From contig PBJO01000003.1 of the NCBI GenBank assembly GCA_002720745.1, forward strand, positions 64,837 through 128,836: 64,000 nucleotides of DNA, written 5' to 3'. The translations under genes were made by a program, and so were the position numbers. The notes under the pieces were generated by a model. The model saw only the letters and a program-made list of their open reading frames with translations. It was not told where the DNA came from and did not search any database. The stretch comes from Balneola sp. GTDB taxonomy: Bacteria; Bacteroidota; Rhodothermia; Balneolales; Balneolaceae. Position 1 is the first letter of the stretch, and each line of letters begins with the position of its first letter. Shown here in pieces: positions 43,287 to 53,091 of this stretch.

Positions 43287-45830
43287 TTAGGACTCGAGTG
43301 TTACTTCTTCGGATTTCCAAATTTCATCATTGTAATCTTTTATAGTACGATCGGAGGAGAATTTACCAATTCGAGCTACGTTATAAATAGCTTTCTTAGA
43401 CCATTCCTTTTGGTTTTTATACACCTCCTCTAACTCTTCTTGCTTTTTCACATAAGCTTCATAGTCAGCTAAGACCATGAAATAATCTCCTTGCTCTAAT
43501 AAAGCTTGTATAATTGGTTGAAAAAAGTCAGGTTGTTCAGGCGAGAAAAATCCATCTCTAATTTGATCTAAAGCGCGCTTTAATTCGGGGTTAGATTGGT
43601 AGTACAAATAGGGATTGTACCCTTGTCGTCGTAATTCATCTACCTGTTCTACAGTGAGTCCAAATATAAAAATATTCTCGTCACCAACTTCCTCCTTTAT
43701 TTCTACATTAGCACCATCCAGAGTTCCAATGGTAAGTGCACCATTCAAAGCAAACTTCATATTTCCTGTCCCAGAAGCCTCCATTCCCGCTGTTGATATC
43801 TGCTCTGATACATCTGCAGCGGGAATCATAGACTCTGCTAAGGTAACTCGATAATTATCAAGAAATATACATTTCAATCGGTCCGCTGTTTCTGGGTCAT
43901 CATTAATTTTGGCGCCAATGGCATTAATTAACTTTATGTGTAATTTGGCCATAGTATAACCCGGAGCCGCTTTACCACCAAAAATAACGGTCCTGGGCAC
44001 GGTTTCTAAGGAACTATTATCCTTCAGTCGATTGTATAAAGTAACAACATGAAGCGCCGCCATTAACTGGCGTTTGTATTCATGAATACGTTTAATCTGT
44101 ATGTCGAACATACTGTTTGGATCTACTGTTATGCCCTGATGTTGCTTAATATAATCCGCTAATACTTTTTTGTTATTCAGTTTAATTTGATTGAAGCGTT
44201 CCTGGAATTTCGCATCTTCAGCAAATGGCTCCAACTTTTTTAACTTATCTAAATCGGTAATCCAATCATTTCCAATTTTTTCCGTGATTAACGCAGATAA
44301 TTCTAAATTACACTGTTTAAGCCATCTTCTAGGTGTTATTCCGTTGGTCTTATTGGTAAATTTATTAGGATATAATTCAGTAAACTCACGGAACATGGTC
44401 TCCACTAACAAGCGAGAGTGTAAGGCCGCAACGCCATTCACTTTAGTTGAACCCACAATACCCAAATGCGCCATATGTACCACCGGATTTTCACCATCAC
44501 TCACAATACTCAACCGCGACATTTTCGCATGATCTTCCCCATACCTCGCCTTAATTTTATTCATAAATCGGCGGTTAATCTCATATATAATATTCAAGTG
44601 ACGAGGCAACAAATGTTGCATCAGTGATACAGGCCACTTTTCCAAGGCCTCTGGCAAAAGAGTATGATTGGTGTACGCAATCGTTTTTACGGTAATATCC
44701 CACGCCTTTTCCCATGGCATATTCACCTCATCGACTAAAATCCGCATTAATTCAGGAATCGCAAGGTTAGGATGCGTGTCATTACACTGTATAGCTACTT
44801 TCTTTGGAAATTTTTCCCAGTCATCCGTCTGAGTTTTAAACCGACGAATAATATCCCTCATAGATGCAGCCACTAAAAAATATTCTTGCTTGAGTCGTAA
44901 TTCCTGCCCAACAAAAACTTTATCATTTGGGTACAAAACTCGCGTGATATTTTGCTCCAATTGATTATCTCGTACAGCATCTATATACTGTCCTTGGTTA
45001 AAGCTCTTTAAATCTAATGCAGTATCCGACTCAGCTTTCCATAATCGCAATTGATTGACCACATTATTGTTATAACCAGGTATAGGTGTATCGTAAGCAA
45101 CAGCTAACACCTTACTGGTCTGGTCCCAACTATACCTTATGTCACCGTCACCTGAACTGTGCATACCTTGATGACCATAAAACTGGACAGGATATTGAAT
45201 TTTAGGGCGTACAATATCCCAGGGATTTCCATATCTCAACCATAAGTCAGGCTTTTCGACTTGGAATCCATCTACAACTCTCTGGTAAAAAATTCCATAA
45301 TCGTAGCGAAGGCCATAGCCTATAGCTGGAATACCAAGAGTCGCCATAGAATCCAAAAAACACGCCGCTAAACGGCCCAAACCTCCATTACCAAGACCAG
45401 CATCCCATTCAGAATTACGTATAGTATCATAATCTAAACCCAAGTCAGTGCAAGCTTCTGCTACCTCCTGCTGCACATCAAAATTCACAACAATATTGTC
45501 CAATAAGCGTCCAATAAGATACTCCATAGACAAATAATACACCCTCTTCACGCCTTTTTTATGGTAATGAGTTTGTGTGGATAGCCATTTGTCATGTAGG
45601 CGGTCCATAAGAGTAAGTACCACGCTTCTGTATTCATCCCAAGGCGTTCGGGAAAACTCATCCTTAGCCAAAGTATGTCGCAAGTGTAGCTTAATATCTT
45701 CGCGCAACGAGTCTCGATCTAGTCCTGATCTGGTGGTATATTCTTGCTTCTTTGTACTTTCGGGGACCGCCTTAATCGTTTTATTTTCCGTTTTCTTAGT
45801 TAATGAATTAGTATACTTCGCTTTATTCAT
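43287..45830 (-). CDS. glgP: Glycogen/maltodextrin phosphorylase
   Basis: Releases glucose 1-phosphate from glycogen using pyridoxal phosphate. GLGNGGLGRLAACFLDSMAT (about 139-158) and GYGLRYDYGIF are family blocks. The PLP-binding lysine is in EASGTGNMKFALNGALTIGT (about 690). An N-terminal extension of about 40 basic residues precedes the enzyme core. Length 847 residues is in the GT35 range. A 13-bp palindrome, AGTAAG-C-CTTACT, at 45840-45852 ends about ten bases from the start codon, where a repressor could act. The other glycogen genes, glgB and malQ, lie about 8 kb to the right. Confidence 0.95.
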   Translation of the reverse strand: MNKAKYTNSLTKKTENKTIKAVPESTKKQEYTTRSGLDRDSLREDIKLHLRHTLAKDEFSRTPWDEYRSVVLTLMDRLHDKWLSTQTHYHKKGVKRVYYLSMEYLIGRLLDNIVVNFDVQQEVAEACTDLGLDYDTIRNSEWDAGLGNGGLGRLAACFLDSMATLGIPAIGYGLRYDYGIFYQRVVDGFQVEKPDLWLRYGNPWDIVRPKIQYPVQFYGHQGMHSSGDGDIRYSWDQTSKVLAVAYDTPIPGYNNNVVNQLRLWKAESDTALDLKSFNQGQYIDAVRDNQLEQNITRVLYPNDKVFVGQELRLKQEYFLVAASMRDIIRRFKTQTDDWEKFPKKVAIQCNDTHPNLAIPELMRILVDEVNMPWEKAWDITVKTIAYTNHTLLPEALEKWPVSLMQHLLPRHLNIIYEINRRFMNKIKARYGEDHAKMSRLSIVSDGENPVVHMAHLGIVGSTKVNGVAALHSRLLVETMFREFTELYPNKFTNKTNGITPRRWLKQCNLELSALITEKIGNDWITDLDKLKKLEPFAEDAKFQERFNQIKLNNKKVLADYIKQHQGITVDPNSMFDIQIKRIHEYKRQLMAALHVVTLYNRLKDNSSLETVPRTVIFGGKAAPGYTMAKLHIKLINAIGAKINDDPETADRLKCIFLDNYRVTLAESMIPAADVSEQISTAGMEASGTGNMKFALNGALTIGTLDGANVEIKEEVGDENIFIFGLTVEQVDELRRQGYNPYLYYQSNPELKRALDQIRDGFFSPEQPDFFQPIIQALLEQGDYFMVLADYEAYVKKQEELEEVYKNQKEWSKKAIYNVARIGKFSSDRTIKDYNDEIWKSEEVTLES

Positions 45831-45962
45831 AATCCTGTGAGTAAGCCTTACTATTAGATGAACTAATTTACTTGAAAAAAATCTTCTTTACCGAGCATTA
45901 TTAAAAGATTTTATATGCTAAAAACCCTCTACATTTATCATTTTTCGAGTTAATTAAATAGC

Positions 45963-46835
45963 TTATTTCAATTCATATACCCCAGTATCAGGTACAAATT
46001 TAGGGCGAGTCAAGTTAGCAGAATACCCTAAACGAACAAAAGTTTCATAGGCCTCGGTAGCTACAAAATCTTGATGAAATAGCCCAAATACACTAGAACC
46101 ACTCCCGCTCATACCAGCAAACTCAGCACCAAAGTCCATCATCTGATCTTTCATATTTCCAACTTGGGGGAAGCGTAGAATAACTCCTGGCTCAAGATCA
46201 TTGACCAAAAGAAAAGGCCATTCTTCAATCTCTTCCTCGGTAAGTACTTTCTTTAAATTAAAATCAGGTTCAGGATTTGGATATACTTGTTGATAGGCCT
46301 CTAGTGTAGAGCTAGCCTCATTTGGAAATACCGTAACAATCCATGCATCGGGTTGGATATCACAGATCTCAATCTCATGACCTAATCCCCGCCCAATACC
46401 TACACTATTATGGATAAAAAATGGGACATCAGCTCCGATCCTAAGGCCCACCTCGGCCAACTCAGCAGCGGCCAAACCCAAATTCGCCACCTTATTAACC
46501 ATCCTCAACACCGCTGCCGCATTCGCGCTCCCGCCACCAAGGCCAGCGCCGACCGGTACGCGCTTATCCACCGATATATGGTATTGATCACGTAGGCCGG
46601 CGTGCTCCTCTAGGAGCTGGAGAGCTTTCACGATTAGATTCGATTCGTCAACCGGAATCGATGGTTCACTCATATGAATCTCCATCTGCGCTACAGGCTT
46701 CATTTCTATTCGGTCACTCCATTCAATAAAACAGAAACCCGTTTCTAAGGCATGGTAACCATTGGGCAGGCGTTCCAAGACATGAAGCCCTAAATTTATT
46801 TTTGCATAAGATTGCGTGACCCATCGTGCACTCAT
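45963..46835 (-). CDS. ispE: 4-diphosphocytidyl-2-C-methyl-D-erythritol kinase
   Basis: Fourth step of the MEP isoprenoid pathway: phosphorylates CDP-ME at position 2. The ATG at 46835 overlaps the stop of the preceding gene as ATGA, a sign of translational coupling; an ATG at 46853 adds six odd residues. The GHMP ATP site is PVGAGLGGGSANAAAVLR (about 88-105), preceded by AKINLGLHVLERLPNGYH at the N terminus. The third motif is SGSGSSVFGLF (about 245-255). Length about 290 is normal. Confidence 0.94.
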   Translation of the reverse strand: MSARWVTQSYAKINLGLHVLERLPNGYHALETGFCFIEWSDRIEMKPVAQMEIHMSEPSIPVDESNLIVKALQLLEEHAGLRDQYHISVDKRVPVGAGLGGGSANAAAVLRMVNKVANLGLAAAELAEVGLRIGADVPFFIHNSVGIGRGLGHEIEICDIQPDAWIVTVFPNEASSTLEAYQQVYPNPEPDFNLKKVLTEEEIEEWPFLLVNDLEPGVILRFPQVGNMKDQMMDFGAEFAGMSGSGSSVFGLFHQDFVATEAYETFVRLGYSANLTRPKFVPDTGVYELK

Positions 46836-48268
46836 GCTTCCTGCCCTATCCAATATTGATGTTGACTCATCATATAAGAAAATGCCGCATCGTGTTCATT
46901 TGGAATCTCCCCATTTAAAATAGCTTCTTTAATATGATCTTTAATAATACCGATCTTTTTAGATGGAGGTATATCAAGAGCTTTCATAATCTCTTGACCT
47001 GTAAGCGGATTTTTCCAATTTCGAATGCGGTCCTTTTCCTCCACTTCGATAATTTTTTTCTCTACCCGTTCAAAGTTCTTCATGAATTTTTGAACTTTAA
47101 GCTCGTTTTTACTAGTGATATCTGCCCTACACAGTATCATTAGATCATCTATATCGTTATCTGCTTCAAAAATTAAACGCCGAACTGCGCTATCACTCAC
47201 ATGATCCGAAACAAGGGCTATCGGACGCAAATGCAAACGAACCAGCTTCTGCACATATCGCATACGCTCATCCATGGGTAAGCCTAAACGCCTAAAAATA
47301 TGTGGTGTCCACTTAGCGCCTAAGGAATCATGACCGTGAAACGTCCAGCCATGGTCTTCTTCGAACCTTTGGGTTGGTGGTTTGGCGATATCATGCATGA
47401 TAGCCGCCCATCGAAGCCATAATGAGTCGCTAACCAAGGCTACATTGTCAAGAACTTGCAAGGTATGCCAAAAGTTGTCTTTATGACGTAATCCCTTATG
47501 TTCTTTGACTCCTTGTAGCGCCACCATTTCAGGAAAAAGTTGAGCTAATAAGCTGGTGCTAAATAAAAGCGCAAAACCTACCGATGGTACAGGGCTTTTC
47601 ACTATTTTATTGAGCTCATCTAAAATACGTTCCTTGGACACAATCTCTAAACGACTAGCCATTTTTTGTATAGCCGCTTTCGTTTCAGGGCACAAGCTAA
47701 AATCTAATTGTGTGGCAAATCGGACGGCACGCATCATCCTGAGAGGATCATCATTAAAAGTTATTTCTGGCTCAATTGGCGTACGAATAAGGCCTTTTTT
47801 TAAATCTTTAAGACCGCCAAAAGGGTCATTGAGGACTCCTATCCGATCTTTGTTGAGCTTCCAATAAAGCGTGTTTATCGTAAAATCTCGCCTATATTGA
47901 TCATCTTCAAGGCTGCCGTCCTCGACCATTGGCTTTCTTGAATCTCTCCGGTAACTCTCTTTTCTGGCCCCAATAAATTCTAATCCAACAGACGGCGTCT
48001 TAACCTGAGCAGTACCAAATTGCTTGAAAAATGAAAAACTCGATTTCACACCTTTAGTTTGAAGAGACTTATGCACCCTTTCTGCAAGTGCAATCCCTGA
48101 GCCCAAAGTCACTATATCCATATCCGCATCATTTTGGATACGACTCAAATAAAAATCTCTAACATATCCTCCCACCAAAAAACTATCTTGGCGTAACTTA
48201 TGAGCCTGTAAGCTTATTTCCTTAAGGAGATCTTGATGCGTTCTAGGTATGTCATGAGGAAATTCCAT
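46832..48268 (-). CDS. cca: CCA-adding/poly(A) polymerase-type nucleotidyltransferase with HD domain
   Basis: Class II polymerase-beta-type nucleotidyltransferase that repairs tRNA 3' ends. From the ATG at 48268 the head domain has FLVGGYVRDFYL (31-42) and a DADMDIV metal motif (about 47-53). RRDFTINTLYW and RMMRAVRFATQLDF follow. A C-terminal HD hydrolase domain has HKDNFWHTLQVLD, HDIAKPPTQRFEED and FHGHDSLGAKW. An upstream TTG (48298) would add ten residues and is less likely. CCA-adding, A-adding and poly(A) activities cannot be separated by eye. It is coupled to ispE. Confidence 0.88.
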   Translation of the reverse strand: MEFPHDIPRTHQDLLKEISLQAHKLRQDSFLVGGYVRDFYLSRIQNDADMDIVTLGSGIALAERVHKSLQTKGVKSSFSFFKQFGTAQVKTPSVGLEFIGARKESYRRDSRKPMVEDGSLEDDQYRRDFTINTLYWKLNKDRIGVLNDPFGGLKDLKKGLIRTPIEPEITFNDDPLRMMRAVRFATQLDFSLCPETKAAIQKMASRLEIVSKERILDELNKIVKSPVPSVGFALLFSTSLLAQLFPEMVALQGVKEHKGLRHKDNFWHTLQVLDNVALVSDSLWLRWAAIMHDIAKPPTQRFEEDHGWTFHGHDSLGAKWTPHIFRRLGLPMDERMRYVQKLVRLHLRPIALVSDHVSDSAVRRLIFEADNDIDDLMILCRADITSKNELKVQKFMKNFERVEKKIIEVEEKDRIRNWKNPLTGQEIMKALDIPPSKKIGIIKDHIKEAILNGEIPNEHDAAFSYMMSQHQYWIGQEA

Positions 48269-48391
48269 ACTCAAAGATAAGGATGTTCGCCTTGTCAATC
48301 AGTCTTTTGTTAATCTACCTTCTTTTTTCCTATGACGTAGCTCTAATTTACCTTTTCATTAGTTTTACAGGTTATTTTGCACAATAAATAA

Positions 48392-49420
48392 CTATTTTTT
48401 AATATTATTTGTAGTAATTATTGAGTGATCACCCACGTGTATTTCTCCGTTTACTTTCGTGAGCTTTGTGTGTGCTCCTACGGTTGAACCAGCTAATGTA
48501 CACCCATCTAGGCTAGCTTGTTCTCGAATAATAGAGTGCGATAGTTGGCTATTTTTTATAACGCAACCTCTCTCAACACTTACGTTTGGTCCTATAATAA
48601 CTCCTTCTAGGGTTACATCCTTGGCCAAGTAAACCGGCGGAATTATCTTCGTTCCCTGCTTAGCAAAGGCCTCTATTTGTTCTGCTAAATTATAAGCTTC
48701 TTTTTCGACTATAACGCCAGTTGTTTCAAGCCAAGCGGATAGGGTTCCACAATCTAACCATTCATCTACCGTGGCTGTTTTAAATAATTTTCCATCATGG
48801 ATCATACGATCTAGAGCATCCGTTAAATAATACTCTCCACTGGGACCTTTAATATCATTGTCTAATACATATTGAAGCTCTACTTTTAACTTTGCTCCGT
48901 CTTTAAAATAGTAGACTCCAATGATGGCTAAATCCGAGATGAGCTCCGCTGGCTTTTCCACAAATCCAGTTATTTTTTCTCCCTCATAAACGGCCACTCC
49001 AAATCTAGAAGGGTCTTCTACTTTTTTAAGCCATATTACACTATCCGCCCCATCCACATTAAACATTTCTTTACTATCAAATAGGGTGTCAGCAAAGGCA
49101 ATAATCACCTCTCCATCCAAATCTTTTCGAGCACAATAAACGGCATGTGCAGTTCCAAGAGCTATTTCTTGCACTCTAAATATACATTTTGCGCCATGAC
49201 GCGCACTCATCTTCCTTAGAGGGTCCTTTGTAGAGTTCCCAAATTCAGGCCCTAAAATATATACAATCTCTTCAATATTTCGATCCATTGTTCGTATAAA
49301 TGTCTCTACTAATCGCTCAACTATCATCGTTCCAGCTACTGGTAATAATGGTTTTGGAACTGTATGTGAATGAGGGCGAACTCTTGTCCCGCGACCCGCC
49401 ATCGGAATAATTAATTTCAT
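48392..49420 (-). CDS. Sugar-phosphate nucleotidyltransferase with left-handed beta-helix
   Basis: Activates a sugar phosphate with NTP. The N terminus has MAGRGTRVRPHSHTVPKPLL, the G-x-G-T-R signature of the RmlA/GalU/GlmU group. ALGTAHAVYCARKDLDGEVI and FVEKPAEL are the sugar-binding parts, and YYLTDALDRMI and DEWLDCGTLSAWLETT are typical. The last 90 residues form hexapeptide repeats (VYLAKDVTLEGVIIGPNVSV). It is unlike GlgC. The exact sugar cannot be told; dTDP-glucose or UDP-GlcNAc are options. It is divergent from the Mur ligase gene, with 304 bases between. Confidence 0.8.
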   Translation of the reverse strand: MKLIIPMAGRGTRVRPHSHTVPKPLLPVAGTMIVERLVETFIRTMDRNIEEIVYILGPEFGNSTKDPLRKMSARHGAKCIFRVQEIALGTAHAVYCARKDLDGEVIIAFADTLFDSKEMFNVDGADSVIWLKKVEDPSRFGVAVYEGEKITGFVEKPAELISDLAIIGVYYFKDGAKLKVELQYVLDNDIKGPSGEYYLTDALDRMIHDGKLFKTATVDEWLDCGTLSAWLETTGVIVEKEAYNLAEQIEAFAKQGTKIIPPVYLAKDVTLEGVIIGPNVSVERGCVIKNSQLSHSIIREQASLDGCTLAGSTVGAHTKLTKVNGEIHVGDHSIITTNNIKK

Positions 49421-49724
49421 ATTACTCGTTTTTTTTAAATAATTATCTAAATATCAAACAAAACACTCGGCAAATACTATATTTTCAATTCAAATATACG
49501 GTCCTTTTTTTTGAATGCCCAAGTAATGAAGCTAATATGGACAGTAACGTACACTATGAGAAGTCACTTGTGTCAAAACGGTCCATTCAAATAGCTCAAA
49601 AAATTCAACTATTCTTAGCTATCTTTACCTTCGGAGCTTACAACAAGAATTACTTTATTTCGAAGTATAGGCTTCAGAAATAGTCCCTTTTTCTTGTGAA
49701 TAGTATTCCTTGATTACTTTATCC
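49421..49724. other. Intergenic region between divergent sugar-transferase and Mur-ligase genes
   Basis: A 304-base spacer that must hold promoters for both directions. I find no exact TAnnTTTG box and no strong inverted repeat. A 48-codon ORF (49537-49683, +) lies within it and is listed separately. Confidence 0.5.
49537..49683 (+). CDS. Possible small protein (48 aa)
   Basis: ATG at 49537 opens a 48-codon ORF ending in TAG at 49681-49683. The product starts MDSNVHYEKSLVSKRSIQ, has a hydrophobic middle (IQLFLAIFTFGAY) and ends in a basic tail. It stops 41 bases before the Mur-ligase ATG on the same strand. No clear ribosome binding site or known family is seen. It may be chance; it is listed because it almost fills the spacer. 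Confidence 0.2.
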   Translation: MDSNVHYEKSLVSKRSIQIAQKIQLFLAIFTFGAYNKNYFISKYRLQK

Positions 49725-51455
49725 ATGCTATATACCTATTACCTAGTTTTTTTAGACACTTTTGCAGTGATTTTTACCCTAATGATGCTACGAGTTCTCT
49801 ATTACAGATGGCTCTATTATTTACATGTTTTTCAGCAATTAGGATATAAAACCAATGAACTAATCGGATGGCTAAAAGATCATTGGGATGAAAAAGTGAT
49901 TCCTAGAAGCCTAGTTTATTTCTTGATAAGTACCATGCTGCTCATTTTTGGAACCGAATTCCTTGAAATTCGACTAAATCTATCAGCTGAGGCTATTATC
50001 CTTTTTTCATGGGGTTTAGCCTACCTTAGTTCAACCAAAACCTTCCGTCCTAAAAAAGTAAAAAAACCACTGGTCTGGACTACTCGAGTAAAACGATTAT
50101 CACTCCCTTTTGGACTGTCTAGTCTACTTCTTCCTTTTCTTGCTATGTATTTAGGCTTCGGCGGCTGGTTAAACTCTGCCATTACGCACCCTCGATTGCA
50201 AGAAGCCGCTAGCATACAATTTGATGCCCCAAGTTTAGCCTTAGGCCTTGCCTTAGGATATATTTTTATTCCCCTTTTCTTACTCTTATCGGGGTACCTC
50301 ACTGCCCCAATTGAGGAGCAAATACAAAATGGATATAAACGCCAAGCTCGCAAAAAATTGGCCTCACTGACGCATCTAAAAGTGATTGCTATTACAGGAA
50401 GTTATGGAAAAACTAGCGTTAAATTTATGCTCAGAGATATACTAAAGGAGCGGTTTAGTGTGTGTATTACCCCTGGAAGTTTTAATACTCCCATGGGCAT
50501 ATGTAAAGTCATCAACAACGATTTGCAAGCGCATCACCAAATATTAGTTTTAGAGATGGGAGCACGTTATGCCGGTAATATTGGCGAACTCTGTGACATT
50601 GCCCAACCTGATATATCCATCGTTTCAAATGTCGGGTTTGCCCATTTAGAAACTTTTGGAAGCCAGAAAGTCATTGCCAAAGAAAAAGGCACCCTGGTGC
50701 AACGTTTGAAAAAAGGGGGCGTGGCCGTATTAAATGGTAACGACCCCATTGTATCAAAAATGGGCGAAGACCGCAGCGACATCTACCGAATTCAAGTTGG
50801 GCTTTCATCCTTAAATGAAACCAACTCTGAATTACATTTAAACGCTTCTGAAGTGGACTATTCTACCCAAGGAACTCGCTTTATACTCCATAAAAACTCG
50901 AGAGACACCCCAATAGAACCGTTGGATATTCAGTGCCCACTATTAGGCAAGCACAACGTACAAAATTTATTATTAGCCCTTGGTGTTGGCGACCACCTTG
51001 GTCTTAGAATGAATACAATGCAATTAGCCGCTTCTCAAATTGAACCGGTACAACATCGGTTAGAATTAAAAGAAGTAGGTGATTATTTCATGATCGATGA
51101 CGCATTTAACTCCAATCCAGTAGGAGCTAAAAACGCAGTAGAAATTCTAGGGGCTTTTCGGTCATCTCAGCGCTTTATTATTACTCCTGGGATAGTTGAA
51201 TTAGGGGATATAGAAGCAGAAGAAAATTATAAATTTGGAACTCACATTGCTGAGGCCAAATTAGATTATGCTTTTATAGTTGGTTTAAAGAGAGGAAAAG
51301 TAATTGAAAAAGGGTACTTAGAGGCTGGAGGAAACCCTAAACGCCTGGAACGGGTAAAGTCTCTTTTTGAAGCTAATGATAAACTCAAGCACCGCATTAG
51401 ATCTGGAGATGTAGTACTTTATGAAAATGATTTGCCCGATATTTATAACGAATAA
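49725..51455 (+). CDS. Membrane-anchored MurF-like Mur ligase
   Basis: ATP-dependent Mur ligase of the MurF branch with an unusual membrane domain. Start at ATG 49725. Residues 1-215 contain about five helices (YLVFLDTFAVIFTLMMLRVL, SLVYFLISTMLLIFGTEFL, FGLSSLLLPFLAMYLGFGG and LALGLALGYIFIPLFLLLSG). The ligase core follows: P-loop ITGSYGKTSVK (about 222-232), PGSFNTPMGICKVI, LEMGARYAGNIGEL, NVGFAHLETFGS, VLNGNDP and DDAFNSNPVGAKNAVEIL, which is MurF-like. The substrate may be lipid-linked or a non-standard peptide, since a normal soluble MurF is expected elsewhere in the genome. Confidence 0.8.
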   Translation: MLYTYYLVFLDTFAVIFTLMMLRVLYYRWLYYLHVFQQLGYKTNELIGWLKDHWDEKVIPRSLVYFLISTMLLIFGTEFLEIRLNLSAEAIILFSWGLAYLSSTKTFRPKKVKKPLVWTTRVKRLSLPFGLSSLLLPFLAMYLGFGGWLNSAITHPRLQEAASIQFDAPSLALGLALGYIFIPLFLLLSGYLTAPIEEQIQNGYKRQARKKLASLTHLKVIAITGSYGKTSVKFMLRDILKERFSVCITPGSFNTPMGICKVINNDLQAHHQILVLEMGARYAGNIGELCDIAQPDISIVSNVGFAHLETFGSQKVIAKEKGTLVQRLKKGGVAVLNGNDPIVSKMGEDRSDIYRIQVGLSSLNETNSELHLNASEVDYSTQGTRFILHKNSRDTPIEPLDIQCPLLGKHNVQNLLLALGVGDHLGLRMNTMQLAASQIEPVQHRLELKEVGDYFMIDDAFNSNPVGAKNAVEILGAFRSSQRFIITPGIVELGDIEAEENYKFGTHIAEAKLDYAFIVGLKRGKVIEKGYLEAGGNPKRLERVKSLFEANDKLKHRIRSGDVVLYENDLPDIYNE

Positions 51456-51463
51456 TCACCAAG

Positions 51464-51493
51464 AGGTAGCTGCGCTATCTGCTTTATTTTTTT
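51464..51493 (+). terminator. Intrinsic terminator of the Mur-ligase gene
   Basis: AGGTAGC (51464-51470) pairs with GCTATCT (51474-51480), seven pairs including one G-T, around a TGC loop, followed by GCTTTATTTTTTT. It starts nine bases after the stop codon. A weaker second hairpin, AGGCA/TGCCT with a T6 run (51509-51539), follows. Confidence 0.6.
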
Positions 51494-51566
51494 GATATGT
51501 TTTTTTGGAGGCACGTTTTATTCTCGTCCTGCCTTTTTTGCTAATTCAAAGCTTGTAAACTTGGTA

Positions 51567-52928
51567 TTATTCATACCGTATAACTCGCGTAGGATGCATC
51601 TTGGCTGCACTAAGGGCGGGCATCCAACTTGCTAAAACACTCAAACCAAGAGTCCCAATCATAATCAGCAAAACATCAATCCATTGTATATCTACCGGAT
51701 ATGCGTCAATTATAAATGCAGAGGATAACTTTAATAGTCCATATTTGCCTTGTAAATAACAAAAGCCTAAGCCTAATATTGCGCCCAAAAATGCCCCTAT
51801 AAACCCAATAAATAATCCTTGCTGAATAAATATTGCTTGCACTTGTTTGACCGTTAACCCCAAAGAGCGTAAAACGCCAATATCCCGCTTCTTTTGTATC
51901 ACAATCATACTTAAGGATCCTAAAATATTAAGTGCTGCAACCAAAATGATTATCATGAGTACTACAAATGCCCCCCACTTTTCTAAATCCATAACATCAT
52001 ATAGAGGTTTTTGTAAATCATACCATGTTTTTAAAACAATATCAGAGCTAAAAAGATCCTCCTTAATACTTTCCAGGCTTGCCTTAACCTCATCCGCTTG
52101 AAGTATGTTATCCAATGACAGATCCACACCAGAAATTTTATTCCTTGTCAGAAATAACCTGTGCGCCGCTGAAATATCTAGTAAAATAGGTGGTGGAGAC
52201 GAAATATATGGGAGTTCATAAACCCCCCTTACAGTAAAAATCATAGATCGCGGAATACTAATTTGGGTTAGCACTTTATGCATATGTCGCGCACTCAACA
52301 AAACCACTTCATCTCCTAGTTCTAGCTGTAAATCCGCGCGCAAATATTCTGGAATAAGTATACCAGGAAGGCCCTGTAAGGCATGTAAATTTTTAACGCC
52401 ACTTTTTAGAGGTAAGTTTTGTAAAAACCCTCGCCGATCATTTAAATCCGCACCCTTTTGGTCCATTTTTACAATAATAGCATCAACAGGAGTCGCTTTA
52501 TAAAAGTTTATAGATGCGGTGTTATCAATTTTATAGCTGCTAGATAAATTCGTCGGGATACCCTTAATTTGTATTACCTTATTTTCATAGGATTGCACTC
52601 CATCGGCGCTGCGGGTACGTAACATGGCTATGCCTTCCACAAAGGGGGTATACTCCACAATCCTAGGATCGTTCTGAAATTGCTTACCTAATTTATCATT
52701 CCATTCTAGTACCGGCCCACCTATACTTTCGACCCGTAGAGCTGGATCATATCCCAATAGAAAACCTTGAATAACTGTAAAAAACCCGTTGAAAATAGAT
52801 AAAACAATAATAAGTAAAGCAGCCCCAACTGTAATACCTGATATACTTATGTACGTAAGTACAGAAACCGAAGAAACATGTTTTTTTACAAACAAATATC
52901 GCCATGCAATACGTCCAGAAATATTCAT
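51567..52928 (-). CDS. LolC/LolE-type ABC transporter permease
   Basis: Inner-membrane permease of the MacB/FtsX-fold group that extracts lipoproteins. Four helices: one at about 22-48 after the elbow (ISISGITVGAALLIIVLSIF), then three near the C terminus (AFVVLMIIILVAALNILGSL, GLFIGFIGAFLGAILGLGFC and VLLIMIGTLGLSVLASWMPA). Between them lies a large periplasmic domain. The conserved KRDIGVLRSLGLTVKQVQAIF coupling region and PALSAAKMHPTRVIRYE end are present. Length 453 residues. No LolD ATPase gene is adjacent. It is divergent from glgB. Confidence 0.85.
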   Translation of the reverse strand: MNISGRIAWRYLFVKKHVSSVSVLTYISISGITVGAALLIIVLSIFNGFFTVIQGFLLGYDPALRVESIGGPVLEWNDKLGKQFQNDPRIVEYTPFVEGIAMLRTRSADGVQSYENKVIQIKGIPTNLSSSYKIDNTASINFYKATPVDAIIVKMDQKGADLNDRRGFLQNLPLKSGVKNLHALQGLPGILIPEYLRADLQLELGDEVVLLSARHMHKVLTQISIPRSMIFTVRGVYELPYISSPPPILLDISAAHRLFLTRNKISGVDLSLDNILQADEVKASLESIKEDLFSSDIVLKTWYDLQKPLYDVMDLEKWGAFVVLMIIILVAALNILGSLSMIVIQKKRDIGVLRSLGLTVKQVQAIFIQQGLFIGFIGAFLGAILGLGFCYLQGKYGLLKLSSAFIIDAYPVDIQWIDVLLIMIGTLGLSVLASWMPALSAAKMHPTRVIRYE

Positions 52929-53091
52929 GAGCCAAAATGGTTAAATAACAGATAAAGTAAAATAGAAAATGTTCCTTTTAAACACATAATTGAAGGTACT
53001 TAGAACATTATTTAACACCTAAATTCATATATTCTTATTTCTTTAAACTGCCTCTTTTTCGTTCTTTAGTAACCAATCTTTAGAAAATCAT

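Noticed and set aside
48392-49420. Idea that the nucleotidyltransferase is GlgC (ADP-glucose synthesis)
   Set aside because: Its opening and sugar-binding blocks fit the RmlA/GalU/GlmU group, and GlgC signatures are missing; proximity to glgP and glgB is not evidence.
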